This document shows positions 9,182 to 17,106 of a stretch of 47,706 nucleotides of DNA, piece by piece. The notes under the pieces were generated by a model. The model was not told the DNA's origin and made no database searches. It saw only the letters and a program-made list of their open reading frames with translations. A program made the translations under genes and the position numbers. How positions within the stretch are numbered: the first letter of the stretch is position 1; the number at the start of each line of letters is the position of its first letter. The stretch is taken from the NCBI GenBank assembly GCA_944321875.1, contig CALUMX010000023.1:1-47706 (forward strand). Reading direction: 5' to 3'. Source of the DNA: an uncultured Muribaculaceae bacterium (GTDB taxonomy: Bacteria; Bacteroidota; Bacteroidia; Bacteroidales; Muribaculaceae).

Positions 9182-10940
9182 AGAAATATGTTTTGTGCTT
9201 TATCTTTTTTTGCAGCAGTTCGGAGTCCGGAGCCTCTTTCAGCGCCTTCTCCCATTTTTCGACTGCCTCGTCCGGCTTGCCGAGCATGAAGAGTATATCG
9301 CCCCAATGCTCATAAAGTTCGGCATTGTTGTCATCTTCTGTCATCTTTTCAGCCGCCTTTTCGATGTAGGGAAGCGCCTCCTTATAGTTGCGCTTCTTGA
9401 AAAGGATATAGGCGTAGGTGTCAAGCGCAGAGCCGTTCTCCGGGTCGAGCTCGAGAGAGCGTGCGGAAAGTTCCTCTGCCTTGTCTATCTCATTGGTATG
9501 GACGGCCAGATAGTAGGCATAGTTGTTGAGCACCATCGGTTCGTAAGGACCTTCCTTGTAGGAAAGCTCATAGTATTCCCTTGCCTTATCCTGCTCGTTC
9601 AATTCCGTGTATTTTGAGCCGATGGCGGAATAGATGCCGGCAATCGACAGGCTTTCGTCGTCGTATCGGTCCTCCGCTTTCAACTTTTTGTAAAGTTCGA
9701 GCAATTGAAAATCGTATTCGATACTTTTCTTGTAATCTTTGCGCAGGGAGCTGGAATAGGACAGAACGTTGTAGAATTCCGGCTGGTCGTCGAAATGCTC
9801 CAGTCCGCGCCGTGCCATGGCGTCTGCCTGGTCGAGCATTTTGCAGCGTAGGTAGAGCCAGCAGCATTGCAGCCATATTTTGGGGTCGGACGGGTCGGCG
9901 TCAATGGCGTAGGAAAGCTGTTCGGCCGCCAATGCGTAGTCCTCCTTGTAGATGAGTACGGATGAATAGAGCTGTCGCAGCATGGCATTGTGAGGGTGCA
10001 GGTTGAGCACGGCCTCAAACAGACGGGTGATGCGTTCCGACTGCACTTTGCTGAGATTGCTGCGTGTATAGTTGACAAGGATGTCGACCTTGTCGCTGAT
10101 TTCCAGATTCGGGTTGAGAAGCGCTTTTTCCGTCTCGCGGTCGAAATTGACAGAGTCGTTCTGGTTCTGATAGATTTCGGCCTTCATCAGGTTGATGCGG
10201 GTATCCTCGGGGCTGATGCGCTCAGCGCGGTTGAGGTAGTAGAGCGCGCTGTCGGGGCGGCCGAGGTTGGAGAAGGCGATGCCGAGCATGATGTTGTTGG
10301 AAAGCACTTCCGGGGCCTTCTCATATTGCTGGCGTACGACGGAGATAGCGTTGGTCGTGTCGCCCTTTATCGAGTAGAGCAGGGAACGCTTCAAGCAGGT
10401 GTACTCAGTCGCTTTGCTTTTCCGCTCGATGCTGTCCATCATGGAGATTGCCTTGTCGATGTCACCTGTATTCTGATAGATGTTGGAGAGCGTCTCGTAG
10501 TATTCCAACTCTTTCGGGTAGTAGGTCAGCAGCTTCGTGATGATGTCGGCCGACGGTTGGAACAGGCGGAGATTGAAGAAGATATTGGCAATGTTCATGT
10601 TGTCAATCTTGTTCGCCGGGTCGTTTTGTGCGGCATAGCGCAGGTCGCGGACAATCTCGTCGATGGAAACGGAGTCTATCTCCGTGAATTGCAGCCGCAT
10701 CAGCGAGCGGTTGAAGTTCACCTTCGTGTTCATCGGGTCGAGGCGGTGGGCATAGTCGAGCAGCAGATAGGCGTCGGCCGTCTTGCCCGACATTTGCTTT
10801 CTGGTTGCCTCCAGCAGCACATAGTCGGCTTTCCGCTTATTCTCTTCAGTTGCCGGCAGGCGTCGTTGTGCCAATGCCGGAAGCAGTGACAGCAGAAGAA
10901 GAGAGAATAGGGTGAGCGATTGCAGATGTATATGTTTCAT
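9174..10940 (-). CDS. Secreted tetratricopeptide-repeat protein
   Basis: 588 residues: signal peptide (HLQSLTLFSLLLLSLLPALA), then TPR repeats through almost the whole length, e.g. the ALYYLNRAERISPEDTRINL, AEELSARSLELDPENGSALD and AVEKWEKALKEAPDS units. TPR proteins are scaffolds; this one should act in the periplasm. It is second in the dut-to-wzx run, 29 bases after dut, and overlaps the DUF4292 gene. Co-occurrence with DUF4292 and EnvC suggests an envelope assembly task, with no specific partner identifiable. Confidence 0.88.
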   Translation of the reverse strand: MKHIHLQSLTLFSLLLLSLLPALAQRRLPATEENKRKADYVLLEATRKQMSGKTADAYLLLDYAHRLDPMNTKVNFNRSLMRLQFTEIDSVSIDEIVRDLRYAAQNDPANKIDNMNIANIFFNLRLFQPSADIITKLLTYYPKELEYYETLSNIYQNTGDIDKAISMMDSIERKSKATEYTCLKRSLLYSIKGDTTNAISVVRQQYEKAPEVLSNNIMLGIAFSNLGRPDSALYYLNRAERISPEDTRINLMKAEIYQNQNDSVNFDRETEKALLNPNLEISDKVDILVNYTRSNLSKVQSERITRLFEAVLNLHPHNAMLRQLYSSVLIYKEDYALAAEQLSYAIDADPSDPKIWLQCCWLYLRCKMLDQADAMARRGLEHFDDQPEFYNVLSYSSSLRKDYKKSIEYDFQLLELYKKLKAEDRYDDESLSIAGIYSAIGSKYTELNEQDKAREYYELSYKEGPYEPMVLNNYAYYLAVHTNEIDKAEELSARSLELDPENGSALDTYAYILFKKRNYKEALPYIEKAAEKMTEDDNNAELYEHWGDILFMLGKPDEAVEKWEKALKEAPDSELLQKKIKHKTYFYE

Positions 10941-10969
10941 TATTTGTAGTTTAAATGTGAATTAGCAGC

Positions 10970-11413
10970 TTATTTTACTCCGGAGTGTCCGAATCCGCCG
11001 TTGCCGCGCTCGCTGTCGGAGAGAGCCTCTGACAACTCCCATTCAACTGTGGAGTGGCGTGCTACGACCATCTGGCAGATGCGGTCGCCGTGAGCGATGG
11101 TGAAATCCTCCTGTGACAGGTTGACGAGTATGACTCCAATCTCACCCCGGTAGTCAGCGTCGATGGTTCCCGGCGTATTGAGTACGGTAATGCCGTGTTT
11201 CAGCGCGAGTCCGCTCCGGGGACGTATCTGGCATTCAAAACCCTCCGGCAATTCGATGTAGATGCCTGTCGGAATCAGCTTCCGCTCGAGCGGACGGAGC
11301 GTAACCGGGGCGTCGAGGTTGGCACGCAAGTCCATTCCGGCAGAACTGGGGGTTGAATATTGAGGGAGGGGATTATTGGATGTATTGATAATCTTAACTG
11401 TTACTTTGTCCAT
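10970..11413 (-). CDS. dut: dUTP diphosphatase
   Basis: 147 residues, the usual length. It hydrolyses dUTP to dUMP and pyrophosphate, keeping uracil out of DNA and feeding dTMP synthesis. All five trimeric dUTPase motifs are visible in order: [43 protein letters not shown] and GNGGFGHSG. It is the first gene of the minus-strand run that continues into the TPR/DUF4292/envC genes, an arrangement I recall from other Bacteroidales. Confidence 0.97.
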   Translation of the reverse strand: MDKVTVKIINTSNNPLPQYSTPSSAGMDLRANLDAPVTLRPLERKLIPTGIYIELPEGFECQIRPRSGLALKHGITVLNTPGTIDADYRGEIGVILVNLSQEDFTIAHGDRICQMVVARHSTVEWELSEALSDSERGNGGFGHSGVK

Positions 11414-11494
11414 TTTCGCAATGTGTTAGAGCTTAATTTATTCTGCGAAAATAGTGAAAACCTATGAAATATCGTAATCTTTTAAGATAAATTA

Positions 11495-12565
11495 CTAAAA
11501 CGGAAGCGTGAGCTGGATGGCGCTCGGACGGTGGGTGCCGTCGGTCGGATTTGACACGGAGAGCCCGAGCAGACGGATGGGCTGCGTGTTGCTGTCGATT
11601 TCGCTGAGTATGGCTTTTGCCAGTGGCAGAATGTCCTGTTTCCGTGTGAGGGGAGAGTAGACGGTACGGCTGCGTGTGATTTGGGTGAAATCAGCATATT
11701 TCACCTTCAGCGTGAGGGTGTTGCCTTTGAATTTCGATTTCTTCAGCCGTTCCTCCAGTTCGAGAACGAGCTGGTAGAGGTTGACGATGAGCAGTGAGCG
11801 CTGGGAGATGTCCTGGTCGAGCGTGCGCTCGCAGCCTACCGACTTGCGTTCGCGTTCCACTTCGACGGGCCGTTCGTCGATGCCGCGGGCAAATTCATAA
11901 TAGACGTTGCCCATCTTTCCGAACAGCAGGACAAGTCCGTTGCGGGAGTATTCCCGGAGGTTGGCACCGTTGTGGATGCCGAGCGAGTGCATCTTGCGGG
12001 CTGTTACCCGGCCGACTCCCCAGAAAGACTCGATGGGAAGGGCGGCGATGAAGTCAAGCGCCTGGGAGGGATGGATGACGCAGAGACCGTCGGGCTTGCG
12101 GTAGTCGGAAGCCACTTTGGCCAGGAATTTGTTGTAGGAAACGCCGGCTGACGCTACCAGTTGCAGTTCCTCGCGGATGCGCCGCTTGATTTCCACGGCG
12201 ATGTCGACGGCCAGTTCGATTCCTTTCTTGTTGTCGGTCACGTCGAGAAATGCCTCATCGAGCGACAGTGGCTCAATCAGGTCTGTATAGTCGAGGAAAA
12301 TCTCGCGGATGCTTTCCGATACAGCCTTGTAGACGTCCATGCGGGGATGGATGAACGTCAGTTGCGGGCAGAGCCGCAGCGCCTTTACCGACGACATGGC
12401 CGAGCGCACGCCAAATTTCCGGGCCTCGTAGCTTGCCGTAGCCACCACGCCTCTTGCGTCGGCGTGTCCGATGGCGATAGGCTTGCCCCGAAGTTCGGGA
12501 TTGTCGCGCTGTTCTACGGAAGCGTAGAAAGCGTCCATATCGATATGGATGATTTTCCTGTCCAT
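11495..12565 (-). CDS. dinB: DNA polymerase IV
   Basis: Y-family translesion polymerase of 356 residues from ATG 12565 (MDRKIIHIDMDAFYASVEQ). The open frame runs 36 codons further upstream but that part covers the rpsO terminator and is not plausible protein. Catalytic motifs: IDMDAFYASVE at the N terminus, PLSLDEAFLD in the palm, then the ASAGVSYNKFLAKVASDYRKP segment and the little-finger domain with SVGCERTLDQDI. It copies past damaged bases. It lies downstream of rpsO on the same strand but after a terminator, so it is probably separately or weakly transcribed. Confidence 0.95.
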   Translation of the reverse strand: MDRKIIHIDMDAFYASVEQRDNPELRGKPIAIGHADARGVVATASYEARKFGVRSAMSSVKALRLCPQLTFIHPRMDVYKAVSESIREIFLDYTDLIEPLSLDEAFLDVTDNKKGIELAVDIAVEIKRRIREELQLVASAGVSYNKFLAKVASDYRKPDGLCVIHPSQALDFIAALPIESFWGVGRVTARKMHSLGIHNGANLREYSRNGLVLLFGKMGNVYYEFARGIDERPVEVERERKSVGCERTLDQDISQRSLLIVNLYQLVLELEERLKKSKFKGNTLTLKVKYADFTQITRSRTVYSPLTRKQDILPLAKAILSEIDSNTQPIRLLGLSVSNPTDGTHRPSAIQLTLPF

Positions 12566-12574
12566 GGTGGTATG

Positions 12575-12603
12575 AAAAAAGGCCATCCGTGCGGACAGCC
12601 TTT
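12575..12603 (-). terminator. rpsO terminator
   Basis: Read on the minus strand, AAAGGC and GCCTTT close a stem with an inner TCCG/CGGA pair block, followed by six Ts. It lies 30 bases after the rpsO stop and just before the dinB start. Confidence 0.75.
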
Positions 12604-12632
12604 GTCTTTTGCGTAAGTTCGTCTCTGACGAA

Positions 12633-12908
12633 TTACTTTCTGATTCCGAGCTCTTCTTTAGCGATGATTGCACGGTAGCGGTTGATGTCTTTTCTAATCA
12701 AGTAGTCGAGCAGACGACGACGCTTACCTACAAGCATTTTAAGAGCGCGAGTTGTGCTATGATCTTTGTGATTTGACTTCAAGTGTTCAGTCAAATGAGC
12801 AATACGGACAGAAAATAATGCAATCTGAGCCTCTGGAGACCCAGTATCAGTATTAGACTTACCGTACTTCTCGAAGATCGCCTTCTTTTCTTCAGAATTC
12901 AAATACAT
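12633..12908 (-). CDS. rpsO: 30S ribosomal protein S15
   Basis: 91 residues, standard S15. Recognisable segments are KSNTDTGSPEAQIALFSVRI, HLKSNHKDHSTTRALKMLV and GKRRRLLDYL. S15 is a primary 16S rRNA binder that organises the central domain of the small subunit. The gene stands alone between its own promoter (12949-12956) and terminator (12575-12603). Confidence 0.98.
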   Translation of the reverse strand: MYLNSEEKKAIFEKYGKSNTDTGSPEAQIALFSVRIAHLTEHLKSNHKDHSTTRALKMLVGKRRRLLDYLIRKDINRYRAIIAKEELGIRK

Positions 12909-12948
12909 TCTAAAATTCGGTTTAAAAAATTAATATTCAATTAGCGGT

Positions 12949-12956
12949 GCAAAGAT
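12949..12956 (-). promoter_or_regulatory. rpsO promoter -7 box TATCTTTG
   Basis: On the minus strand TATCTTTG lies 40 bases before the rpsO start, with TTTC 20 bases upstream in the -33 position. It matches the Bacteroidota consensus. Confidence 0.65.
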
Positions 12957-13096
12957 AGGCATCTTTTTCCAAACAGCGAAATATTTCTGAAATTTTTTGG
13001 GAAATAATTTTAAATGTCACTGACAGTTGCCGGCAGCTATCGCATAAAATGAAGAAAAAAACATGCGCATACCTTACTCAATTCAATATTTAGTTG

Positions 13097-13104
13097 TAAT
13101 TTTG
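13097..13104 (+). promoter_or_regulatory. typA promoter -7 box TAATTTTG
   Basis: TAATTTTG matches TAnnTTTG and lies 23 bases before ATG 13128. No clear -33 box. Its position argues that translation starts at 13128, not at the earlier in-frame start codon at 13104. Confidence 0.55.
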
Positions 13105-13127
13105 TGGTCAAAATAGGTATAGTTTTT

Positions 13128-14927
13128 ATGCAGAAAATCAGAAATATCGCAATCATTGCCCACGTAGACCACGGTAAGACTACATTGGTGGACAAGATGC
13201 TGCTTGCGGGAAACCTGTTCCGCGAAAATCAGACCAAAGGTGAATTGATGCTTGACAACAACGATCTTGAGAGAGAGCGTGGTATCACAATCTTGTCAAA
13301 GAACGTATCAATTGAATATAAAGGTTACAAAATCAATATTATCGACACCCCGGGACACTCCGATTTCGGTGGCGAGGTGGAGCGTGTGCTGAACATGGCC
13401 GACGGCTGTCTGCTGCTCGTCGATGCCTTTGAGGGTCCGATGCCTCAGACGCGTTTCGTGCTTCAGAAAGCCATTCAGATGGGATTGAAGCCGGTTGTCG
13501 TAATCAATAAGGTCGACAAGCCCAACTGCCGTCCCGACGAGGTGAATGAGATGGTGTTTGACTTGATGTTCAATCTTAACGCTACGGAAGAACAGCTCGA
13601 CTTCCCGACTATCTACGGTTCTGCAAAGCAGGGCTGGATGAGCGAGGACTGGAAAGAGCCGACCGACAATATAATTCCGCTGCTGGACGCTATCATTAAA
13701 TATATTCCGGAGCCTAAGATGCTCGAGGGTGACCCGCAAATGCTCATTACGTCGCTTGACTATTCTTCTTATGTGGGACGTATCGCTATCGGCCGTGTGC
13801 ATCGAGGTGCTATCCGTGAGGGTATGGAAATCGGTTTGTGCAAGCGTGACGGTTCAGTCGTACGCCAGCGCATCAAGGAGTTGCACACTTTCGTGGGTAT
13901 GGGACGCCAGCGTGTCGAGAGCGTAAGCTCAGGCGACATTTGTGCGTTGGTAGGTCTTGAGGGCTTCGAAATTGGCGACACCGTTACCGACCCGGTCAAT
14001 CCGGAAGCGCTTGAGCGTATCGCTATCGACGAGCCTACGATGTCGATGACGTTTACCATCAACGACTCTCCGTTCTTCGGTAAGGACGGTAAGTTTGTGA
14101 CTTCCCGCCACATCGCTGAACGTCTGGAACGCGAGTTGGACAAGAACCTTGCCTTGCGTGTGAAGAAGGACCCGCACGACGACGTGTGGACAGTCTACGG
14201 CCGTGGCGTGCTTCACTTGTCAGTGCTGATTGAGACGATGCGTCGTGAAGGCTATGAGCTTCAGGTGGGACAGCCTCAGGTAATCATCAAGGAAATCGAC
14301 GGACAGAAGTGTGAGCCGATTGAGTTGATGACGGTGAATGTGCCGGAAGAATACTCCAGCAAGATTATCGATATGGTAACCCGCCGCCGTGGAGACCTTA
14401 TCTCCATGACTACGCAAAACGACCGTCTGCAGATGGAGTTCCACATTCCGTCACGCGGTATCATCGGATTGCGTACGAACGTGCTGACTGTTTCAGCCGG
14501 AGAGGCTATCATGTCGCACCAGTTCTATGAATACCAGCCGTGGAAGGGTGATATCGAGCGCCGTACCAACGGTTCGCTGATTGCGATGGAATCGGGTACA
14601 GCCTATGCCTATGCGATTGATAAGCTGCAGGACCGCGGACGCTTCTTCATTTTCCCGCAGGAAGAGGTTTATGCCGGTCAGGTAGTGGGTGAGAATGCCA
14701 AGGATAATGATATTGTAGTCAATGTGACAAAGTCCAAGAAGTTGACCAATATGCGTGCTTCCGGAGCCGACGACAAGGCTCGCATCGTTCCTCCTGTAGT
14801 GTTCAGCTTGGAAGAGGCATTGGAATATATCAAGGCTGACGAGTATGTGGAGGTTACTCCTAACCACTTGCGTCTGCGCAAGATTATTCTTGACGAGACA
14901 GAGCGTAAGCGTGCCAACAAGGTATAG
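13128..14927 (+). CDS. typA: Translational GTPase TypA/BipA
   Basis: 599 residues from ATG 13128 ([20 protein letters not shown]). GTPase motifs: AHVDHGKTT (P-loop), RGITI (switch I), [14 protein letters not shown] and NKVDK. Domains II, III, V and the BipA-specific C-terminal domain follow, with [19 protein letters not shown] in the latter. BipA binds the ribosome, helps 50S assembly and is needed under stress and at low temperature. Monocistronic: promoter at 13097 and terminator at 14961. Confidence 0.97.
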   Translation: MQKIRNIAIIAHVDHGKTTLVDKMLLAGNLFRENQTKGELMLDNNDLERERGITILSKNVSIEYKGYKINIIDTPGHSDFGGEVERVLNMADGCLLLVDAFEGPMPQTRFVLQKAIQMGLKPVVVINKVDKPNCRPDEVNEMVFDLMFNLNATEEQLDFPTIYGSAKQGWMSEDWKEPTDNIIPLLDAIIKYIPEPKMLEGDPQMLITSLDYSSYVGRIAIGRVHRGAIREGMEIGLCKRDGSVVRQRIKELHTFVGMGRQRVESVSSGDICALVGLEGFEIGDTVTDPVNPEALERIAIDEPTMSMTFTINDSPFFGKDGKFVTSRHIAERLERELDKNLALRVKKDPHDDVWTVYGRGVLHLSVLIETMRREGYELQVGQPQVIIKEIDGQKCEPIELMTVNVPEEYSSKIIDMVTRRRGDLISMTTQNDRLQMEFHIPSRGIIGLRTNVLTVSAGEAIMSHQFYEYQPWKGDIERRTNGSLIAMESGTAYAYAIDKLQDRGRFFIFPQEEVYAGQVVGENAKDNDIVVNVTKSKKLTNMRASGADDKARIVPPVVFSLEEALEYIKADEYVEVTPNHLRLRKIILDETERKRANKV

Positions 14928-14960
14928 TAAAGACGAACTCTGATAATTGAAAATAAAGCG

Positions 14961-14996
14961 AAGGGGCATCGGAAATATTTTTCCGATGCCCCCTTT
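14961..14996 (+). terminator. typA terminator
   Basis: AAGGGGCATCGGAAA pairs with TTCCGATGCCCCCTTT. It lies 33 bases after typA and between convergent genes; A and T runs on both sides let it work in both directions. Confidence 0.75.
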
Positions 14997-15022
14997 CCTT
15001 ATGAGTGTGAGATTGCTTTCTT

Positions 15023-15295
15023 TTAGGGATTGAGCAGGTCTTTATTGAAGAATTCAAGCACGTCCATAGAGGCCTGGTAGGCGCGTGCTGCCGGGCTTTC
15101 CGGGTTTAGGTCCATGGCCGTAGCATAATTGGTCAGGGCATTTTTCCAGTTGTTGTGCTTGCGGTAGGCGTTGCCTCGCAGGTAATACAACTGGTCGTCC
15201 TTTGGATTTTTTTCTATCATTTCGTCGAGTAGCGCGATGGCCTGCTCCGTCTGGTTGTTGTCGATTAAAAGTTTTATTTCGTCGTAGTTTGCCAT
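15023..15295 (-). CDS. Small TPR protein
   Basis: 90 residues containing two to three tetratricopeptide repeats (LIDNNQTEQAIALLDEMIEK, LYYLRGNAYRKHNNWKNAL, NYATAMDLNPESPAARAYQA). No signal peptide, so cytoplasmic. It ends in LEFFNKDLLNP. TPRs mediate protein contacts; the partner is unknown. It has its own promoter (15318-15325). Confidence 0.85.
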   Translation of the reverse strand: MANYDEIKLLIDNNQTEQAIALLDEMIEKNPKDDQLYYLRGNAYRKHNNWKNALTNYATAMDLNPESPAARAYQASMDVLEFFNKDLLNP

Positions 15296-15317
15296 ATCTC
15301 ATGTTTTTTAGTTCTTG

Positions 15318-15325
15318 CAAAGATA
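15318..15325 (-). promoter_or_regulatory. -7 box TATCTTTG for the small TPR gene
   Basis: TATCTTTG on the minus strand, 22 bases before the start at 15295. Confidence 0.55.
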
Positions 15326-15555
15326 GGAAAGTCGCCGACAAAACTCAAGTTTGTCTGTGCTTTTTTACCGGACATTGGCCTGGTAGGGGATGGCGGAAAG
15401 CGGAATTGTTAAACAAATTTGCAATTGTGGCTTTTTGCTACGGAAATGTGGCTTGCTCTGTCAAATTGATTTTATAATTGGATTGTCTATTGTTAAATGT
15501 TGTGATTAGGGCAATATTTTTAGGTATTTTCTTTTGCTTGGAATGAAAAAAGATA
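15326..15555. other. Non-coding AT-rich stretch
   Basis: No convincing gene on either strand between the small TPR gene promoter and the first small-RNA unit. Short frames here lack family signals. The stretch has T-rich tracts and low GC, matching the rest of the 15.3-17.3 kb island. Confidence 0.5.
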
Positions 15556-15637
15556 TACTTTTGCATCAGTTTTTCATGGTATTAAATTTTAAGGTAAATG
15601 TTAGATTATTTGTCGGGAGATAAGTAATCTTTTTTTG
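15556..15637 (+). ncRNA. Small-RNA unit, copy 1
   Basis: A -7 box TACTTTTG (15556-15563) is followed by CAGTTTTTCATGGTATTA, then AATTTTAAGGTA, then a hairpin (15603-15630) in which AGATTATTTGTC pairs with GATAAGTAATCT around a GGGA loop, then seven Ts. This is promoter, short body and intrinsic terminator, giving a predicted RNA of about 70 bases. The next gene on this side is convergent (zinc-ribbon protein ending at 15701), so it is not a leader of a downstream gene. Copies 2 and 3 lie at 16774 and 16971. A frame of 15 codons from ATG 15576 is possible but has no evident ribosome binding site. Confidence 0.7.
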
Positions 15638-15700
15638 TCCTTTTCCCCAACCCGGTATATATCTTTAAGGGTGATCTTATGTTAAATGATGTGATCTCCT

Positions 15701-16504
15701 TTAATTTGTTTTATTTTTTATGACCCATTTCCTAAATTTAATTAAGTATCTTCCTCCGATAAAGAAAACGAGGCTTATAATTGTGCAGATTGTCATTTTG
15801 TGTTCCAGATCTTTTTTATGTCCTGCAATTCTGATGCTTGTTATACTTGAATTAAAATCTTCTCGGTCTTTTTGAGCGTTGCTTTTTGCATTATTTTTTA
15901 TTTTTTCTATTATTGTTGTTGGTATTTCTTTATTATTTGCCATTTCATCAGCTATTCTCAAAGCATCTTCAGGTTTGAGATTCATTGAAAGTGCTAGAGT
16001 TGAGCCAGAGAGTGGCACATGTGGAGGAATTCCAATCTTTTGGTCTATCTGAGACCATTGTGAATAAGGTTTCACTGTAGTCATCTCCAAATAATAATGC
16101 CTTTCCCAGGAAAATTCCCAATTACCAGATATTGATTTTGGATCATAGCAACTTTCTCCGTAATAAGAATTTTCATTTAATGGCTTTATGTCTTTATTGT
16201 GAAAAATACTAAATCCTAAGTAGTATATGCCAAGTACGCATATAACAAGTCCTATCATTTTTAAATTAGCCACTATCTCATTCGCAATAATACTACTATT
16301 GTTTTGACGTTTGTTTGTTATATTTATCGGGGCATCATTCTTTGTAGCAGATGATGTTTCTGCATTTGACGTGGCAGGTTCTGTTGATGTAATTTTTATA
16401 TTTTTTTCAGTATTGTTCAGTTTTTCAATCCTTTTTCCACAGTATTTGCAGAATGTCGAATCTTCGTCAATTTCTTGTCCACAATATTTGCAATACATTT
16501 TCAT
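15701..16504 (-). CDS. Zinc-ribbon membrane protein, function unknown
   Basis: 267 residues. An N-terminal zinc ribbon has Cys5, Cys8, Cys19 and Cys22 (CKYCG...CKYCGKRI). A low-complexity S/T/N linker (about 35-75) leads to one membrane helix (about 83-101), an external domain (about 102-235) and a second hydrophobic helix (about 237-254). The ribbon would lie in the cytoplasm and might sense or bind a partner; the outer domain resembles nothing I can name. Codon use is AT-rich and unlike the flanking core genes, suggesting acquisition. It is the only protein gene in an island with three small-RNA units, one converging on its 3' end and two upstream of its 5' end. Confidence 0.75.
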   Translation of the reverse strand: MKMYCKYCGQEIDEDSTFCKYCGKRIEKLNNTEKNIKITSTEPATSNAETSSATKNDAPINITNKRQNNSSIIANEIVANLKMIGLVICVLGIYYLGFSIFHNKDIKPLNENSYYGESCYDPKSISGNWEFSWERHYYLEMTTVKPYSQWSQIDQKIGIPPHVPLSGSTLALSMNLKPEDALRIADEMANNKEIPTTIIEKIKNNAKSNAQKDREDFNSSITSIRIAGHKKDLEHKMTICTIISLVFFIGGRYLIKFRKWVIKNKTN

Positions 16505-16520
16505 AAAATGTTTATTTAAA

Positions 16521-16528
16521 CAAAGTTA
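16521..16528 (-). promoter_or_regulatory. -7 box TAACTTTG for the zinc-ribbon gene
   Basis: TAACTTTG on the minus strand fits TAnnTTTG and lies 16 bases before the start at 16504. Confidence 0.5.
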
Positions 16529-16749
16529 TTAAAAATTTTTCAATTTCCCATCCTTAAATTGTAGAATTTATTAGGATCATTAACTTGTTATGAATTGAGC
16601 ATACTATTGTCTTATTCTAAATATTATATTATTACTAAGTTAGTAATGATTACTAGCATAGGTATTCTTGTCTCTTCTCCTAGGAAGAGGAGAGTTTTGT
16701 CTTCGTGTTGTTAAATAATGTTGTTTAATTTGTTTTTTGTGACGAAAAA
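16529..16749. other. Non-coding AT-rich stretch
   Basis: No gene seen. A hairpin of GTCTCTTCTCC with GGAAGAGGAGA near 16670-16692, followed by GTTTTG, may be a weak plus-strand terminator. The rest is low-complexity AT. Confidence 0.4.
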
Positions 16750-16767
16750 TTATGTTGTATAACATAA
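16750..16767 (+). promoter_or_regulatory. Operator-like dyad at small-RNA copy 2
   Basis: TTATGTTGTATAACATAA is a dyad of two 7-base arms (TTATGTT and AACATAA) around GTAT. It fills the spacer just upstream of the -7 box at 16774, where a bound protein would block or modulate RNA polymerase. The same 18 bases occur at copy 3 but not at copy 1. Confidence 0.55.
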
Positions 16768-16773
16768 AAGTTA

Positions 16774-16855
16774 TATCTTTGTATCAGTTTTTCATGGTAT
16801 TAAATTTTAAGGTAAAAGTAGATTATTTGTCGGGAGATAAGTAATCTTTTTTTTG
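16774..16855 (+). ncRNA. Small-RNA unit, copy 2
   Basis: The -7 box TATCTTTG (16774-16781) is followed by TATCAGTTTTTCATGGTATT, then AAATTTTAAGGTA, and by a hairpin (16820-16847) identical to that of copy 1 with GGGA loop, then eight Ts. Relative to copy 1 the body differs by a few bases just before the hairpin. No plus-strand gene follows, so the product should be a free RNA of about 70 bases. Confidence 0.7.
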
Positions 16856-16945
16856 TCCCTAACTCAACGAAAAGTAGAGCAAAATGGGCTTAAAATGTAC
16901 TGAAAAGTTAAATAATCTTTAAAAATAAATTTTTCTGCCTTGAAA

Positions 16946-16963
16946 TTATGTTGTATAACATAA
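16946..16963 (+). promoter_or_regulatory. Operator-like dyad at small-RNA copy 3
   Basis: Exact second occurrence of TTATGTTGTATAACATAA, ending 7 bases before the -7 box of copy 3 (6 bases at copy 2). The same position relative to both promoters argues for a shared regulator. Confidence 0.55.
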
Positions 16964-16970
16964 AAAGCTA

Positions 16971-17050
16971 TATCTTTGCATCAAGTTTTTCATGGTATTA
17001 GATTTTAAGGTAGGAAGGTTGATTATCGCGAGATAATTAATCTTTTTTTT
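16971..17050 (+). ncRNA. Small-RNA unit, copy 3 (diverged hairpin)
   Basis: The -7 box TATCTTTG (16971-16978) is followed by CATCAAGTTTTTCATGGTAT, then TAGATTTTAAGGTA, a hairpin (17017-17042) in which GGTTGATTATC pairs with GATAATTAATC around GCGA, and eight Ts. Compared with copies 1 and 2, several stem bases differ, yet each altered pair remains paired (for example U-G to A-U, A-U to G-U) and the loop remains a GNRA tetraloop. That supports selection on the RNA structure. Confidence 0.7.
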
Positions 17051-17106
17051 ATGCCCTTACTATGTTCTTAAACATAAGATTTTCTTAATCGGTGAAGAGA
17101 TGTTTT

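Noticed and set aside
15576..15617. Short peptide MVLNFKV... in small-RNA copy 1 (and its counterparts)
   Set aside because: Not called as a gene: the frame ends inside the terminator hairpin, lacks a ribosome-binding context, and its length and C-terminal residues differ among the copies. Kept as a rival reading in the findings.
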